Shown: piece by piece, positions 53,067 to 63,013 of the stretch
Position numbering within the stretch: position 1 is the first letter of the stretch
How the letters are laid out: each line of letters begins with the position of its first letter
Assembly: GCF_023380025.1 (NCBI RefSeq)
Contig: NZ_CP097253.1
Location: forward strand, 558,001-622,000
Origin: Sphingomonas glaciei
Lineage (GTDB): Bacteria; Pseudomonadota; Alphaproteobacteria; Sphingomonadales; Sphingomonadaceae
Direction of reading: 5' to 3'
Length of the DNA: 64,000 bases
Notes under the pieces: model-generated
Told to the model about the DNA's origin: nothing
The model's database searches: none
What the model saw: the letters and a program-made list of their open reading frames with translations, nothing else
Position numbers and translations under genes: made by a program

Positions 53067-54005
53067 ATGGCTGACATCACGGCCGCGATGGTCAAGGAAC
53101 TGCGCGAGCGCTCGGGCGCCGGCATGATGGACTGCAAGAAGGCGCTTGCCGAGAACAACGGCGACGTCGAGGCATCGATCGACTGGCTGCGTGCCAAGGG
53201 CCTCGCTTCGGCGGGCAAGAAGGCCGGCCGCACCGCCGCCGAGGGTCTCGTCGGCGTCGCCGTCGAAGGCAACAAGGGCGTGGTGGTCGAGGTCAATTCC
53301 GAGACCGATTTCGTCGCCAAGAACGAGCAGTTCCAGGGCTTCGTCCGCGACGTCACTAGCCTCGCGCTGACCAACGGCGACGATGTCGAGACGCTGAAGA
53401 AGGCCGCGATGCCGTCGGGCAAGTCGGTCGAGGAAGCGCTGACCGAGAACATCGCCACCATCGGCGAGAACCAGAACCTGCGCCGCGCCAAGACGCTCAC
53501 CGTCGGCGAGGGCAAGGTCGTGGCCTATGTCCACAACGCCGCCGCTCCCGGCATGGGCAAGATCGGCGTGCTGGTCGCGATCGAGGGCGATGCCCCGGCC
53601 GACAAGCTGGAAGCGCTGGGCAAGCAGATCGCCATGCACATCGCAGCGGCCAACCCGCTGGCGCTGACCGGTGAAGCGATCGACCCGGCGGTGATCGAGC
53701 GCGAAGCCGCGATCGCTCGCGAGAAGAACGCCGACAAGATCGCCGGCAAGCCCGCCGACATTGCCGAGAAGATCCTCAAGGGTCCGGTCGACAAGTTCCG
53801 CAAGGAAAGTGCGCTGCTGACCCAGGCGGTGGTGTTCGACGGCAAGACCCCGGTGCAGGATTATGTCGCGGCGGAAGCCAAGGCGGCCGGCGGTTCGGCG
53901 ACCATCGTCGACTTCGTCCGCTTCCAGCTGGGCGAAGGCATCGAGAAGGCGCAGTCCGACTTCGCGGCCGAAGTGGCTGCAGCGTCGGGCGTCAAGCAGG
54001 GCTGA
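53067..54005 (+). CDS. tsf: Translation elongation factor Ts
   Basis: A 312-residue guanine nucleotide exchange factor for EF-Tu. It starts with the UBA-like domain ([27 protein letters not shown]) and contains [13 protein letters not shown]. Length is typical. A palindromic repeat and a hairpin separate it from rpsB. Confidence 0.98.
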   Translation: MADITAAMVKELRERSGAGMMDCKKALAENNGDVEASIDWLRAKGLASAGKKAGRTAAEGLVGVAVEGNKGVVVEVNSETDFVAKNEQFQGFVRDVTSLALTNGDDVETLKKAAMPSGKSVEEALTENIATIGENQNLRRAKTLTVGEGKVVAYVHNAAAPGMGKIGVLVAIEGDAPADKLEALGKQIAMHIAAANPLALTGEAIDPAVIEREAAIAREKNADKIAGKPADIAEKILKGPVDKFRKESALLTQAVVFDGKTPVQDYVAAEAKAAGGSATIVDFVRFQLGEGIEKAQSDFAAEVAAASGVKQG

Positions 54006-54056
54006 TCCCCTTGTTCACTCCCGGACCATCAGGGCGGGAGAAGATACTTCCCAAGC

Positions 54057-54093
54057 GGGCGGCTGCGCTTATAGAAGCGCTGCCGCCCGTTTT
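54057..54093 (+). terminator. Rho-independent terminator after tsf
   Basis: A 14-bp stem with one mismatch (GGGCGGCTGCGCTT with AAGCGCTGCCGCCC) and a 4-base loop, followed by GTTTT. It lies between tsf and pyrH and should limit read-through into pyrH. Confidence 0.85.
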
Positions 54094-54116
54094 CACATCG
54101 AAAGATCGACATCGTC

Positions 54117-54857
54117 ATGGCTCGCCGCTTCAACCGCATTCTCCTGAAATTGTCGGGCGAGGCGTTGATGGGCCCCGGACAGTTCGGGATCGATCCCGAT
54201 ACCGTCGCCGCCATGGCCGCCGAGGTGAAGGCCGCCAAGGAAGCAGGCTTCGAGCTGTGCTTGGTGATCGGCGGCGGCAATATCTTCCGCGGGATGGCGG
54301 GCGCCGCCAAGGGCATGGACCGGGCGCAGGCCGACTATATGGGAATGCTGGCGACCGTGATGAACGCGCTGGCGGTGCAGAATGCGCTGGAGCAGATCGG
54401 GGTCGACACCCGGGTGCAGTCGGCGATCAAGATGGACCAGGTGTGCGAGCCGGTGATCCGCCGCCGGGCCGAACGTCACCTCGCCAAGGGCCGGGTGGTG
54501 ATCTTCGCCGCTGGCGTCGGCTCGCCCTACTTCACGACAGATACCGGTGCCGCGCTGCGTGCTGCCGAGATGAAGTGCAACGCGCTGTTCAAGGGTACCA
54601 GCGTCGACGGAGTATATTCGGCCGATCCCAAGAAGGTGAAGGACGCCAAGCGCTTCGACACCATTGGGTTCGACAAGGTGCTGGCCGAGGATCTCAAGAT
54701 CATGGACGCGGCCGCGGTCGCGCTGTGCCGCGACAACAACATTCCGATCGTCGTCTTCAACATCCGCGAGCCGGGCAACCTTGCCAAGGTGCTTGCGGGC
54801 CAGGGGGTGGCGACGATCGTTCAGGACCAGGAGGAACAGTCACATGCCAGCCTATGA
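54117..54857 (+). CDS. pyrH: UMP kinase
   Basis: A 246-residue amino acid kinase family enzyme phosphorylating UMP to [15 protein letters not shown] opens the protein; GGGNIFRG and [14 protein letters not shown] are family motifs. It overlaps frr by 14 bases. Confidence 0.97.
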   Translation: MARRFNRILLKLSGEALMGPGQFGIDPDTVAAMAAEVKAAKEAGFELCLVIGGGNIFRGMAGAAKGMDRAQADYMGMLATVMNALAVQNALEQIGVDTRVQSAIKMDQVCEPVIRRRAERHLAKGRVVIFAAGVGSPYFTTDTGAALRAAEMKCNALFKGTSVDGVYSADPKKVKDAKRFDTIGFDKVLAEDLKIMDAAAVALCRDNNIPIVVFNIREPGNLAKVLAGQGVATIVQDQEEQSHASL

Positions 54858-55401
54858 CAAGGCCGATGTCCAGCGCCGCATGGCCGGCTCGGTGGACTCG
54901 CTCAAGAGCGACCTCGGAGGTCTGCGCACCGGGCGCGCTTCGATCGCTTTGCTCGATCCGATCCAGGTCGAGGTCTATGGCGCCAAGATGCCGCTGAACC
55001 AAGTCGCGACCGTGTCGGTGCCCGAACCGCGGATGATCTCGGTCCAGGTGTGGGACCGCTCGAACCTCAATGCGGTGGAAAAGGCGATCCGTTCGGGCGG
55101 GCTGGGCATAAACCCGATCACCGACGGGCAGATGATCCGCCTGCCGATCCCCGACATGACCGAGGAGCGCCGCAAGGAGCTCGCCAAGCTGGTCAGCCAA
55201 TATGCGGAAAAGGCCCGCATCGCGGTCCGCAACGTCCGCCGCGACGCCATGGATGCGCTGAAGACCGACGAAAAGAAGAAGGAAATCAGCGAGGACGAGC
55301 ACAAGAAGCTCGACACCGAAGTCCAGAAGATGACCGACGATACGATCAAGGAACTGGATGCGGCGGCGGCGGCCAAGGAAAAGGAAATCCTCGGCAAGTG
55401 A
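54844..55401 (+). CDS. frr: Ribosome recycling factor
   Basis: A 185-residue factor that splits post-termination ribosomes with EF-G. It shows the three-helix-bundle signature [19 protein letters not shown] and the [17 protein letters not shown] segment. Start at [10 protein letters not shown]. Confidence 0.97.
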   Translation: MPAYDKADVQRRMAGSVDSLKSDLGGLRTGRASIALLDPIQVEVYGAKMPLNQVATVSVPEPRMISVQVWDRSNLNAVEKAIRSGGLGINPITDGQMIRLPIPDMTEERRKELAKLVSQYAEKARIAVRNVRRDAMDALKTDEKKKEISEDEHKKLDTEVQKMTDDTIKELDAAAAAKEKEILGK

Positions 55402-55430
55402 TGACCTCGACTCCGTTGGTGCCGGTCGTG

Positions 55431-55507
55431 CCTCGACGTCGCTCGGCACAAACGGGGAGGGATACATGACCTCCTCCCTCCCTCCGCTCGCCCCGAGCGA
55501 AGTCGAG
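55431..55507. repeat. REP-like palindromic repeat enclosing the uppS start
   Basis: The arm at 55431-55455 (CCTCGACGTCGCTCGGCACAAACGG) mirrors 55483-55507 (CCGCTCGCCCCGAGCGAAGTCGAGG). The loop holds the uppS ribosome site GGAGG (55456-55460) and ATG 55466, and CCTCCTCCC right after the ATG can pair with GGGAGG. Confidence 0.8.
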
Positions 55508-56221
55508 GGGAATTCGGCGGAGGGTTCGGTCCCCCGCCACGTCGCCATCATCATGGACGGCAACGGCCGCTGGGCGATTAGGCGCTCGCTCCCGCGGGTC
55601 GCCGGGCATCGGGCTGGGGCCGAAGCGGTTCGTCGCACCATGCAGGCGGCGGTCGACAGCGGGGTCGAGGTCCTGACCCTCTACGCCTTCTCCAGCGAAA
55701 ACTGGCGGCGATCCGAAGACGAGGTCAGCGACCTCAAGGGCCTGATGCGCTTCTACCTCGAGCGCGAACTTGGCACGCTGCAGAAGGAAAAGGTCCGCCT
55801 GCGCCTGATCGGCGAGCCAGCGGCCTTCGGCAACGAGCTCTACGAGCGCCTGCAGCAGGCGGTTGAGGAAACCCGCGACAATGACCGGCTGACCCTGGTC
55901 GTGGCATTGAATTATGGCAGCCAGGGCGAGATCGCCGGGGCGGCAAAGGCGCTGGCCCGCGCGGCGAGGGACGGGGCGCTCGATCCCGAGACGATCGACA
56001 TCGCGGCGATCGAGGGGCTGCTGCACACTTGCGACCTGCCGCCGCTCGACCTCCTGATCCGCACCAGCGGGGAGGTACGCCTGTCCAACTTCCTGCTGTG
56101 GCAGGCGGCCTATGCCGAGCTGCACTTCGTCGACACCTTGTGGCCCGACTTCGACGAGGCAGCCTTCAATTCGGCGTTAGGTGAGTTTGCCCGGCGGCAG
56201 CGACGGTTCGGTGGTCGATGA
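55466..56221 (+). CDS. uppS: Undecaprenyl diphosphate synthase (cis-prenyltransferase)
   Basis: A 251-residue enzyme making the C55 lipid carrier for peptidoglycan and surface polysaccharides. HVAIIMDGNGRWA binds the diphosphate; TLYAFSSENWRR and DLLIRTSGEVRLSNFLLWQ complete the family set. The first roughly 15 residues (including LAPSEVEG) are encoded by a palindromic repeat and are probably dispensable. GGAGG 5 bases upstream fixes ATG 55466. It overlaps cdsA by 4 bases. Confidence 0.95.
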   Translation: MTSSLPPLAPSEVEGNSAEGSVPRHVAIIMDGNGRWAIRRSLPRVAGHRAGAEAVRRTMQAAVDSGVEVLTLYAFSSENWRRSEDEVSDLKGLMRFYLERELGTLQKEKVRLRLIGEPAAFGNELYERLQQAVEETRDNDRLTLVVALNYGSQGEIAGAAKALARAARDGALDPETIDIAAIEGLLHTCDLPPLDLLIRTSGEVRLSNFLLWQAAYAELHFVDTLWPDFDEAAFNSALGEFARRQRRFGGR

Positions 56222-56865
56222 GCGAGATTGCGCTTCGCACCATCACCGGCGTGCTGATGATCCTGACCGCGCTGACCGCCGAATGGTTCGGCGGCACAGC
56301 CTTCGCCATCCTGGTCGCTGGGGCGGCCACCGCTATCTATTACGAATGGGCCAAGATGGTCCGCGGCTGGGGGCTGAAATGGCACCTCTGCGGCTTCGTC
56401 TTCGCGCTGCTTCCCGCGCTGTCGCTGCTGTGGGTGCGCGAGCGGGCCGGTAACCCGCCGGGCAGCGAAGGCTTCGAACTGGTGCTGTGGGCGTTCATCG
56501 TCACCTGGAGCGCCGATATCGGCGCCTTCTTCACCGGCCGCACCTTCGGCGGTCCAAAGCTGGCGCCGACGGTCAGCCCCAACAAGACAATTTCCGGACT
56601 GGTCGGCGGGCTCATCGCCGCGACGCTGCTTGGCGGGATCTGGGCGCAGAGCCAGGATTTGCACTTGGCCTGGCTGTGGCTGGCGCCACTGTTCGCCTTT
56701 GCCGCGGCGCTCGGCGACCTATTCGAAAGCTGGATGAAGCGGCAGGCCGGGGTCAAGGACAGCGGCCGCATCCTGCCCGGCCATGGCGGTGTGTTCGACC
56801 GCCTCGACGGCCTGGTGCCGGTCGCCGTGCTGACCGCGGTCGGCGTGATGGCGGGGCTCAGCTGA
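56218..56865 (+). CDS. cdsA: Phosphatidate cytidylyltransferase
   Basis: A 215-residue membrane enzyme making CDP-diacylglycerol. The family signature is complete (SWMKRQAGVKDSGRILPGHGG, then FDRLD). It is shorter than the usual 265-285 residues, with fewer N-terminal membrane segments, but begins and ends cleanly between overlapping neighbours, so it is not a truncation artefact. Confidence 0.93.
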   Translation: MSEIALRTITGVLMILTALTAEWFGGTAFAILVAGAATAIYYEWAKMVRGWGLKWHLCGFVFALLPALSLLWVRERAGNPPGSEGFELVLWAFIVTWSADIGAFFTGRTFGGPKLAPTVSPNKTISGLVGGLIAATLLGGIWAQSQDLHLAWLWLAPLFAFAAALGDLFESWMKRQAGVKDSGRILPGHGGVFDRLDGLVPVAVLTAVGVMAGLS

Positions 56866-58019
56866 TGAAGACAATCGCCATCCTCGGCGCCACCGGATCG
56901 ATCGGCACTTCGACTCTTGACCTGGTCGAAGCGGCGCCCGAGCGGTTCGAGGTGACCGCAGTGACGGCGTCGAGCAATGTCGCCGAACTGGCCGCGATCG
57001 CCCGCCGGACCAGCGCATCGCTGGCGGTCATTGCTGACGAAAGCAGGCTGGAAGAGCTTCGTGCCGCGCTGGCCGGGACCGACATCAAGGTGGCGGCGGG
57101 CGAGGGGGCACTCGCCCAAGCCGCCGCGTCTGCCGACCTCGTGATCGCCGCGATCGTCGGCACCGCCGGGCTCGCCCCGGTGATGGCCGCGATCCGGGCG
57201 GGCCGCACGGTCGGTCTGGCCAACAAGGAGGCTTTGGTCTCCGCAGGCGCGCTGATGATCGAGGAAGCGCGCCGCTCGGGCGCCGTGCTGCTACCGATAG
57301 ACAGCGAACATAATGCCATCTTCCAGTGCCTTGCGGGTCAGGATTGCGATCAGGTGGCAAGGCTGATCCTGACCGCCAGCGGGGGACCTTTCCGTACCCT
57401 GTCGGCAGCGGAGATGGCGCGCGCCACCCCGGCGCAAGCGGTCGCGCATCCCAATTGGTCGATGGGCGCCAAGATTAGCGTCGACAGCGCGACCATGATG
57501 AACAAGGGGCTGGAGCTGATCGAGGCCCACCACCTGTTCGACCTGCCGGAAGAGCGGATCGACATCGTCGTCCATCCGCAATCGGTGATCCACAGCCTGG
57601 TCGAATATGCCGACGGCTCGATGCTGGCGCAGCTCGGATCGCCCGACATGCGGGTACCGATCGGTCATATCCTGGCCTGGCCCGAGCGGATGGCGACGAA
57701 GGCGCGCCGGCTGGACCTGATGGATATCGGCCGTCTCGATTTCGAAGCGCCCGATCCCGAGCGCTTTCCGGCACTTCGCCTTGCCCGCGAGGCGCTTCGT
57801 CGCGGCGAGGCCGCGCCGCTTACCCTCAACGCTTCCAATGAGGTAGCTGTGGAGGCGTTTCTTGGGGGCGCCATTCACTTCGGCGACATCGCCGCCGTCG
57901 TAGAGGAGCAGTTGAACCGCATGGACCAACCGCTTCCCACCTCCATCGACGATGTTCTGGCGCTCGACGCCGAGGTTCGCCGTGCCACGCGCGAAGCGCT
58001 GAAGGTAATCGCGAACTGA
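56865..58019 (+). CDS. dxr: 1-deoxy-D-xylulose-5-phosphate reductoisomerase
   Basis: A 384-residue NADPH enzyme forming methylerythritol phosphate, the second step of the non-mevalonate pathway. The GATGSIGTSTLDL dinucleotide site is at the start; LPIDSEHNAIFQC and MNKGLELIEAHHLF are the metal and substrate regions. One-base overlaps (TGATG) with both cdsA and rseP. Confidence 0.97.
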   Translation: MKTIAILGATGSIGTSTLDLVEAAPERFEVTAVTASSNVAELAAIARRTSASLAVIADESRLEELRAALAGTDIKVAAGEGALAQAAASADLVIAAIVGTAGLAPVMAAIRAGRTVGLANKEALVSAGALMIEEARRSGAVLLPIDSEHNAIFQCLAGQDCDQVARLILTASGGPFRTLSAAEMARATPAQAVAHPNWSMGAKISVDSATMMNKGLELIEAHHLFDLPEERIDIVVHPQSVIHSLVEYADGSMLAQLGSPDMRVPIGHILAWPERMATKARRLDLMDIGRLDFEAPDPERFPALRLAREALRRGEAAPLTLNASNEVAVEAFLGGAIHFGDIAAVVEEQLNRMDQPLPTSIDDVLALDAEVRRATREALKVIAN

Positions 58020-59149
58020 TGCTCGAAACGCCGCCCGTCTGGTTCCTGGCGCTCGCCTTCCTTGGCGCGATCGGGCCGCTCGTCTTCATTCACGAGTTCG
58101 GCCACTACATTGTCGGACGCTGGTTCGGGATCGGTGCCGAGACCTTTTCGATCGGCTTCGGCCGCGAGGTCGCCGGCTGGACCGACAAGCGCGGCACCCG
58201 GTGGAAGGTCGGCTGGTTGCCACTAGGCGGCTACGTCCGCTTCACCGGCGACATGAACCCGGCCAGCATGGGCCAGGATCTCGACAAGCTGAGCCCGCAG
58301 GTCCGCGCCCGCAGTTTCCATGCCAAGCCGGTTTGGCAGCGCGCCCTGGTGGTGTTCGCCGGCCCTGCCGCCAACTTCCTCCTCGCCATCCTGATCTTCG
58401 CGGCGTTCATCGCAGTCAACGGCGCCCCGCGCACTCCTGCGGTGGTCGCCGCGGTCATGCCCGGTTCGCCGGCGGCGGCGGTCGGACTGGTGAAGGGCGA
58501 CCGCGTCGTCGGCATCGACGGGCGCGAAATCCGCCGCTTCGACGACCTTGCCGAGTACAGCCGGCTTCGTCCCGGCGAGGATGTGGTGATCACCGTCGAG
58601 CGGGCTGGCCGGACTTTTGCCGCTTCGACGCGGCTGGCGACGGTGACCGAAGCCGACCGCTTCGGCCAGACCTACCGCGTCGGTCGGCTCGGCATCGCCA
58701 CCGGCGAGCGGGTGTTCGAGACGGTCTCGCCGCTGCAGCTCGTTCCGGAGGCAACCGGGATCACTTGGTCGACCATCGAGAACACCAGCGTCGGCCTGTG
58801 GCAGATCATCACCGGGCGCCGCCCGCTGGAGGAACTTGGGGGTCCGATCAAGATGGCGCAGGTCGCCGGACAGGTCGCCAGCATCGGCTGGTTCGAGTTC
58901 GTCCAGCTGATCGCCTTCTTCTCGATAAACCTCGGGTTCATCAACCTTTTGCCAGTTCCGATGCTCGACGGGGGTCATCTGGCGCTCTACGCGGTCGAGG
59001 CAGCACGCCGTCGACCGCTTGGGGCTCAGGCGCAGGAGTGGTTGTTTCGCGGCGGGTTCGCTGCCCTTATGACCCTGATGCTGGTGGCGACCCTCAACGA
59101 CCTGGCGTCGGTAGGTCTGTGGCGGACATTGGGGCAATTGTTGGGCTGA
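58019..59149 (+). CDS. rseP: Site-2 intramembrane metalloprotease RseP
   Basis: A 376-residue membrane protease cleaving anti-sigma factors and signal peptides. Zinc site His25, Glu26, His29 (HEFGH) sits in the first helix; one PDZ domain (about 130-200) is followed by NLLPVPMLDGGHL with the third ligand Asp. E. coli RseP has two PDZ domains. The next gene, bamA, is part of the pathway it monitors. Confidence 0.95.
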   Translation: MLETPPVWFLALAFLGAIGPLVFIHEFGHYIVGRWFGIGAETFSIGFGREVAGWTDKRGTRWKVGWLPLGGYVRFTGDMNPASMGQDLDKLSPQVRARSFHAKPVWQRALVVFAGPAANFLLAILIFAAFIAVNGAPRTPAVVAAVMPGSPAAAVGLVKGDRVVGIDGREIRRFDDLAEYSRLRPGEDVVITVERAGRTFAASTRLATVTEADRFGQTYRVGRLGIATGERVFETVSPLQLVPEATGITWSTIENTSVGLWQIITGRRPLEELGGPIKMAQVAGQVASIGWFEFVQLIAFFSINLGFINLLPVPMLDGGHLALYAVEAARRRPLGAQAQEWLFRGGFAALMTLMLVATLNDLASVGLWRTLGQLLG

Positions 59150-59183
59150 GCCCGGCTTGAACAATATCGGTTGGCGCGGCAGG

Positions 59184-59210
59184 GGCCCGCGTCTAGTAGC
59201 GTCGCGGGCC
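59184..59210. promoter_or_regulatory. Hairpin in the rseP-bamA gap
   Basis: GGCCCGCG and CGCGGGCC form a perfect 8-bp stem around an 11-base loop. No T run follows, so it may be an mRNA structure in the bamA leader rather than a terminator. Confidence 0.4.
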
Positions 59211-59269
59211 GCTGTAGGTGCTCCATGACGCCGCACCGGGTCACCTCAACCCAGGCGGGAAACGAATAC

Positions 59270-61930
59270 GTGAGTTCGAAAGGCGACAAGGCTTTGATCA
59301 ACCGCATGAGGGCATCACTTCTGCTCGGCACCATCGTTGGGGGCTGGGCTTCTCCGGTCCTCGCGCAGCAGGCGCCCGCGCCCGCAGCGACGAGCACGAC
59401 GCAGCCCGCCGCGACGGCAACCACCCAGCCGGCTACCGCCGCGCCGGCCGCGGCCGCGCAGCCGCAGCGGGTCATCCGCTCCATCTCCGTCCGCGGCGCC
59501 CAGCGCCTCGAGGCGGATACGGTTCGTTCCTACGCAGGGCTGAACCCCGGCGACAGCTACGATGCTGAGAAGCTCGATACCGCGATCAAGGCGCTGTACG
59601 AGACCGAGCTGTTCGCAGACGCGCAGATCGAGGGTGCCGACACCGGCAACATCGTCCTGGTGGTGCGCGAGAACCCGGTCATCAACCGCATCGTGCTGGA
59701 AGGCAACAAGCGGATCAAGGACGACAAGATCCTGCCCGAAATCCGGCTCGCGCCGCGGCAGATCTTCACCCGCTCCAAGGCCCGCAGCGACGTCGAGCGG
59801 ATCATCGAGCTCTACAAGCGCCAGGGCCGCTTCGCCGCTCGGGTCGAGCCCAAGGTCGTCACGCTCGACCAGAATCGCGTCGACCTCGTGTTCGAGGTCA
59901 CCGAGGGCGACAAGTCCAAGGTCCGCGCGATCAACATCATCGGCAACGAGCAATATGACGACGGCCGCCTCCGCAAGGAGATGTTCACCCGCGAAAGCGG
60001 CGGCGTCCTCGGCTTCCTCAAATCCAACGACAGCTACGATCCCGACCGCCTCGCGGCGGACCAGCAGAAGCTTCGCGCTTTCTACCTGACGCAGGGCTAT
60101 GCCGATTTCCGGGTGGTTTCGGCGCTTGCCGAACTGACCCCGGACCGCCGCGACTTCGTCATCACCTACGTGGTCGAGGAAGGTGCGCGCTACAGATTCG
60201 GCGACATCAGCGCCGAATCCGAACTGCGCGACTTCAAGCCGGACCTGGTGGTCCAGCTGGCTGGCATCAAGAAGGGCGACTGGTTCAACGCCAAGGCGGT
60301 CGAGGACGCCGTCACCCGCATGAACGAAACGGCCGGCCTGCTCGGCTATGCGTTCACCGAGATCGATCCCAATTACGAGCGCAACGCCGAGACCAAGACC
60401 ATGGGCATCGCGTTCCGGGTCGGCGAAACCCCGCGCACCTATGTCGATCGCATCAACGTGTCGGGCAACACCGGCACCCGCGACAAGGTCATTCGCCGCG
60501 AATTCCGCGTCAACGAGGGCGATGCGTTCAACACCGTCAAGGTGAAGCGCAGCCAGGACCGCATCCAGAGCCTCGGCTATTTTCAGGAGAAGCTGGAGAT
60601 CAAGCAGGAGCAGGTCGCTCCGGACCGGGTCGCGCTGAACGTCGAGGTGGAGGAGAAGCCGACCGGGCAGCTCCAGCTGTCGGCGGGTTATTCCAGCCTC
60701 GAGCGCTTCATCCTTGCCGCCAGCGTCGAGCAGAACAACTTCCGTGGCATGGGACAGTCGCTGTCCGCCGGAATCAACTATTCGCGCTATTCGAAGTCGG
60801 TCCAGTTGGGATTCACTGAGCCTTACCTGTTCGACAAGCAGATCCTGCTTGGCGGCCAGATCTATCGCCGCGACTTCAATAGCTTCAATTTCATCGGCAA
60901 CGAGCGTAACCGGACCTACAGCCAGGATCAGACTGGCGGCGGCTTGTCACTGGGCTTCCCGGTCAACGAGTTCATCAACTTCGGCGTGCGCTACACGCTG
61001 AACTTCGATGAGATCAGCCTCGCCAACCGGCCCGAATTCTTCACCAACGGCGTCTGCGATCCGCTCAAGGCGGGCCAGTATCTGTGCGACGAAATCGGCA
61101 AGCGCACGACTTCGCTGCTCGGCTACAGCCTGGTGTTCGACAACACCAACGGCATTCGTGCCAGCCGCGGCCAGCGTCTTGGCTTCAGCCAGGACTTCGC
61201 CGGTCTCGGCGGCGACGTGAAGTATATCCGGTCACGCGCGGAGGGCACCAAATATTGGGGCATCGGCAACGGCTTCATCCTCTCGGCGAGGGCCGAAGGC
61301 GGTTACATCCATCCGTTGCAGAAGGCGCAGCGCGCCGGGCTTGATCCGATCCGGATTTCCGATCGCTTCTTCACTCCGCAGTTGCGCGGCTTCGATATCC
61401 GCGGCCTCGGCCCGCGCATCCGCCGCACCAGCTACACCGCCGACGCCTCGGCGCTGGAGGCCGAAGGGCAGATCACGGACGCGCTCGGCGGCCGGGCCTA
61501 TTACATGGGCCGGCTCGAGCTCGAGATCCCGCTCGGTGCCGGGGCGCGCAACCTCGGTTTGAGGCCGTCGGCGTTCATCGACGTCGGTTCGCTGTTCAAG
61601 CTGCGCCAGCCGAACCTGCTCAACATCCCTGGCACCTGCTTCTATGTGCCGACCGATACCACCACTACGGCGCCGGCGCCGCAGGTGCTGAACGTTGGCC
61701 AGACCAGCGCCAACTGCGCTGCGGCCCCGACCAACACCGCACTGAGCTTCGCCCCGGGCTACCGGGAGGAGTTCCTCGGCAACAGCGCCAAGCCTCGCCT
61801 GTCGGTAGGCATTGGCGTCAACTGGACTTCGCCTTTCGGACCGCTCCGGATCGACCTTGCCAAGGCCCTGCTGTCGCAGGAAGGCGATGACACCAAGACC
61901 TTCCAATTCAACGTAGGGACTGCATTCTGA
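59270..61930 (+). CDS. bamA: Outer membrane protein assembly factor BamA
   Basis: A protein of about 886 residues: a signal peptide (MRASLLLGTIVGGWASPVLAQ), an unusual Ala/Thr/Gln/Pro-rich linker, five POTRA domains (first VIRSISVRGAQRLEADTV) and a C-terminal 16-strand barrel with LRGFDIRG on loop 6. It inserts barrel proteins in the outer membrane. GTG 59270 is preferred; ATG 59225 or the later ATG at MRAS are alternatives. The last residue is Phe, as expected for the barrel end. Confidence 0.95.
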   Translation: MSSKGDKALINRMRASLLLGTIVGGWASPVLAQQAPAPAATSTTQPAATATTQPATAAPAAAAQPQRVIRSISVRGAQRLEADTVRSYAGLNPGDSYDAEKLDTAIKALYETELFADAQIEGADTGNIVLVVRENPVINRIVLEGNKRIKDDKILPEIRLAPRQIFTRSKARSDVERIIELYKRQGRFAARVEPKVVTLDQNRVDLVFEVTEGDKSKVRAINIIGNEQYDDGRLRKEMFTRESGGVLGFLKSNDSYDPDRLAADQQKLRAFYLTQGYADFRVVSALAELTPDRRDFVITYVVEEGARYRFGDISAESELRDFKPDLVVQLAGIKKGDWFNAKAVEDAVTRMNETAGLLGYAFTEIDPNYERNAETKTMGIAFRVGETPRTYVDRINVSGNTGTRDKVIRREFRVNEGDAFNTVKVKRSQDRIQSLGYFQEKLEIKQEQVAPDRVALNVEVEEKPTGQLQLSAGYSSLERFILAASVEQNNFRGMGQSLSAGINYSRYSKSVQLGFTEPYLFDKQILLGGQIYRRDFNSFNFIGNERNRTYSQDQTGGGLSLGFPVNEFINFGVRYTLNFDEISLANRPEFFTNGVCDPLKAGQYLCDEIGKRTTSLLGYSLVFDNTNGIRASRGQRLGFSQDFAGLGGDVKYIRSRAEGTKYWGIGNGFILSARAEGGYIHPLQKAQRAGLDPIRISDRFFTPQLRGFDIRGLGPRIRRTSYTADASALEAEGQITDALGGRAYYMGRLELEIPLGAGARNLGLRPSAFIDVGSLFKLRQPNLLNIPGTCFYVPTDTTTTAPAPQVLNVGQTSANCAAAPTNTALSFAPGYREEFLGNSAKPRLSVGIGVNWTSPFGPLRIDLAKALLSQEGDDTKTFQFNVGTAF

Positions 61931-62532
61931 TGACCAACAAGCTCGTTCTTGGCCTTCTGGCGGCCGCTGCCGTCGCCACGCCCGCCACTGCCCAGCGCCT
62001 GCCGGCCGCCGTCGTTGCGGTGGTCGACAGCGGCCGCATCTATGCCGAGTGCACCGCCTGCCGCGCCGCGCTGACCCAGCTGCAGACCCAGGCCACCGCG
62101 CTCCAGACGCGTCAGCAGGCGCTCGCCGGCCCGATCCAGACCGAAGGTCAGGCAATTGAAGCCGCGATCCAGGCGCTTCCGGCCGCTCAGCGCCAGAGCC
62201 CGCCTGCCGCGCTGCAGCAGCGCGTCCAGCGCTGGCAGCAGTCGCAGCAGACCGCCAACCAGGAACTGCAGACCCTGCAGACCCGCCTCCAGTCGACCCA
62301 GGCACACGTCCGCCAGCAGCTCGACACGCGGCTCGGCCCGATCATCAACCAGGCGATGACGACGCGCGGCGCTAACCTTGCGGTCGATACCGATGCGACC
62401 CTTGCCCGCTCCAACAGCATCGACATCACCAACGATGTCCTTACCGCGCTGAACTCGCAGGTGCCGTCGGTCAGCGTCACGCCGCTGCCGCAGCAGGCCC
62501 AGCCCGCGCAGCAGCGCCCGACCGGACGCTAA
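61930..62532 (+). CDS. Periplasmic chaperone Skp/OmpH-like
   Basis: A 200-residue exported protein with a signal ([22 protein letters not shown]) and a long coiled coil very rich in Gln and Ala (about 45-145), as in OmpH/Skp chaperones that hold unfolded outer-membrane proteins. A Gln/Pro tail ends it. One-base overlap with the bamA stop. Confidence 0.85.
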   Translation: MTNKLVLGLLAAAAVATPATAQRLPAAVVAVVDSGRIYAECTACRAALTQLQTQATALQTRQQALAGPIQTEGQAIEAAIQALPAAQRQSPPAALQQRVQRWQQSQQTANQELQTLQTRLQSTQAHVRQQLDTRLGPIINQAMTTRGANLAVDTDATLARSNSIDITNDVLTALNSQVPSVSVTPLPQQAQPAQQRPTGR

Positions 62533-62536
62533 GACC

Positions 62537-63013
62537 TTGAGCGAAGGGGAGGCTGCCGTCGCGGTTCTGACGCGGGACATCCGTCAGGTCATGGCGGCGC
62601 TGCCCCATCGTTATCCGATGCTGCTCGTCGACCGGGTCGCCGAACTCGTGATCGACGAGCGCATCACCGCCATCAAGGCGGTCAGCATCAACGAGCCGTT
62701 CTTTGCCGGGCATTTTCCCGGACGGCCGATCATGCCCGGCGTCCTGATCGTCGAGGCGCTGGCACAGGCTGCCGGCGTGCTGGCGGTGGAAAGCCTCGGC
62801 CTCGCCGGGTCGGGCAAGCTGGTCTATTTCATGGCGATCGACGGCGCCAAGTTCCGCACCCCGGTCGAGCCGGGCTGCCTGCTCGAACTCAAGGTCAGCT
62901 TCGTCCAGAAGCGCGCCGCGGTGTGCAAGTTCGCCGGTCAGGCGTTTGTCGGCGGCAAGCTTGCGGCCGAAGCCAACTTCACCGCGATGATCGCCGATCC
63001 GCCGAAGGACTGA
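62537..63013 (+). CDS. fabZ: 3-hydroxyacyl-ACP dehydratase FabZ
   Basis: A 158-residue hotdog dehydratase of fatty acid synthesis. [13 protein letters not shown] is typical; catalytic His59 is in [12 protein letters not shown] and Glu73 in [12 protein letters not shown] 62537 is the most upstream start that yields a family-like N-terminus; the next ATG (MAALPHRYP) is possible. It follows skp without lpxD, and no lpxA follows. Confidence 0.95.
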   Translation: MSEGEAAVAVLTRDIRQVMAALPHRYPMLLVDRVAELVIDERITAIKAVSINEPFFAGHFPGRPIMPGVLIVEALAQAAGVLAVESLGLAGSGKLVYFMAIDGAKFRTPVEPGCLLELKVSFVQKRAAVCKFAGQAFVGGKLAAEANFTAMIADPPKD

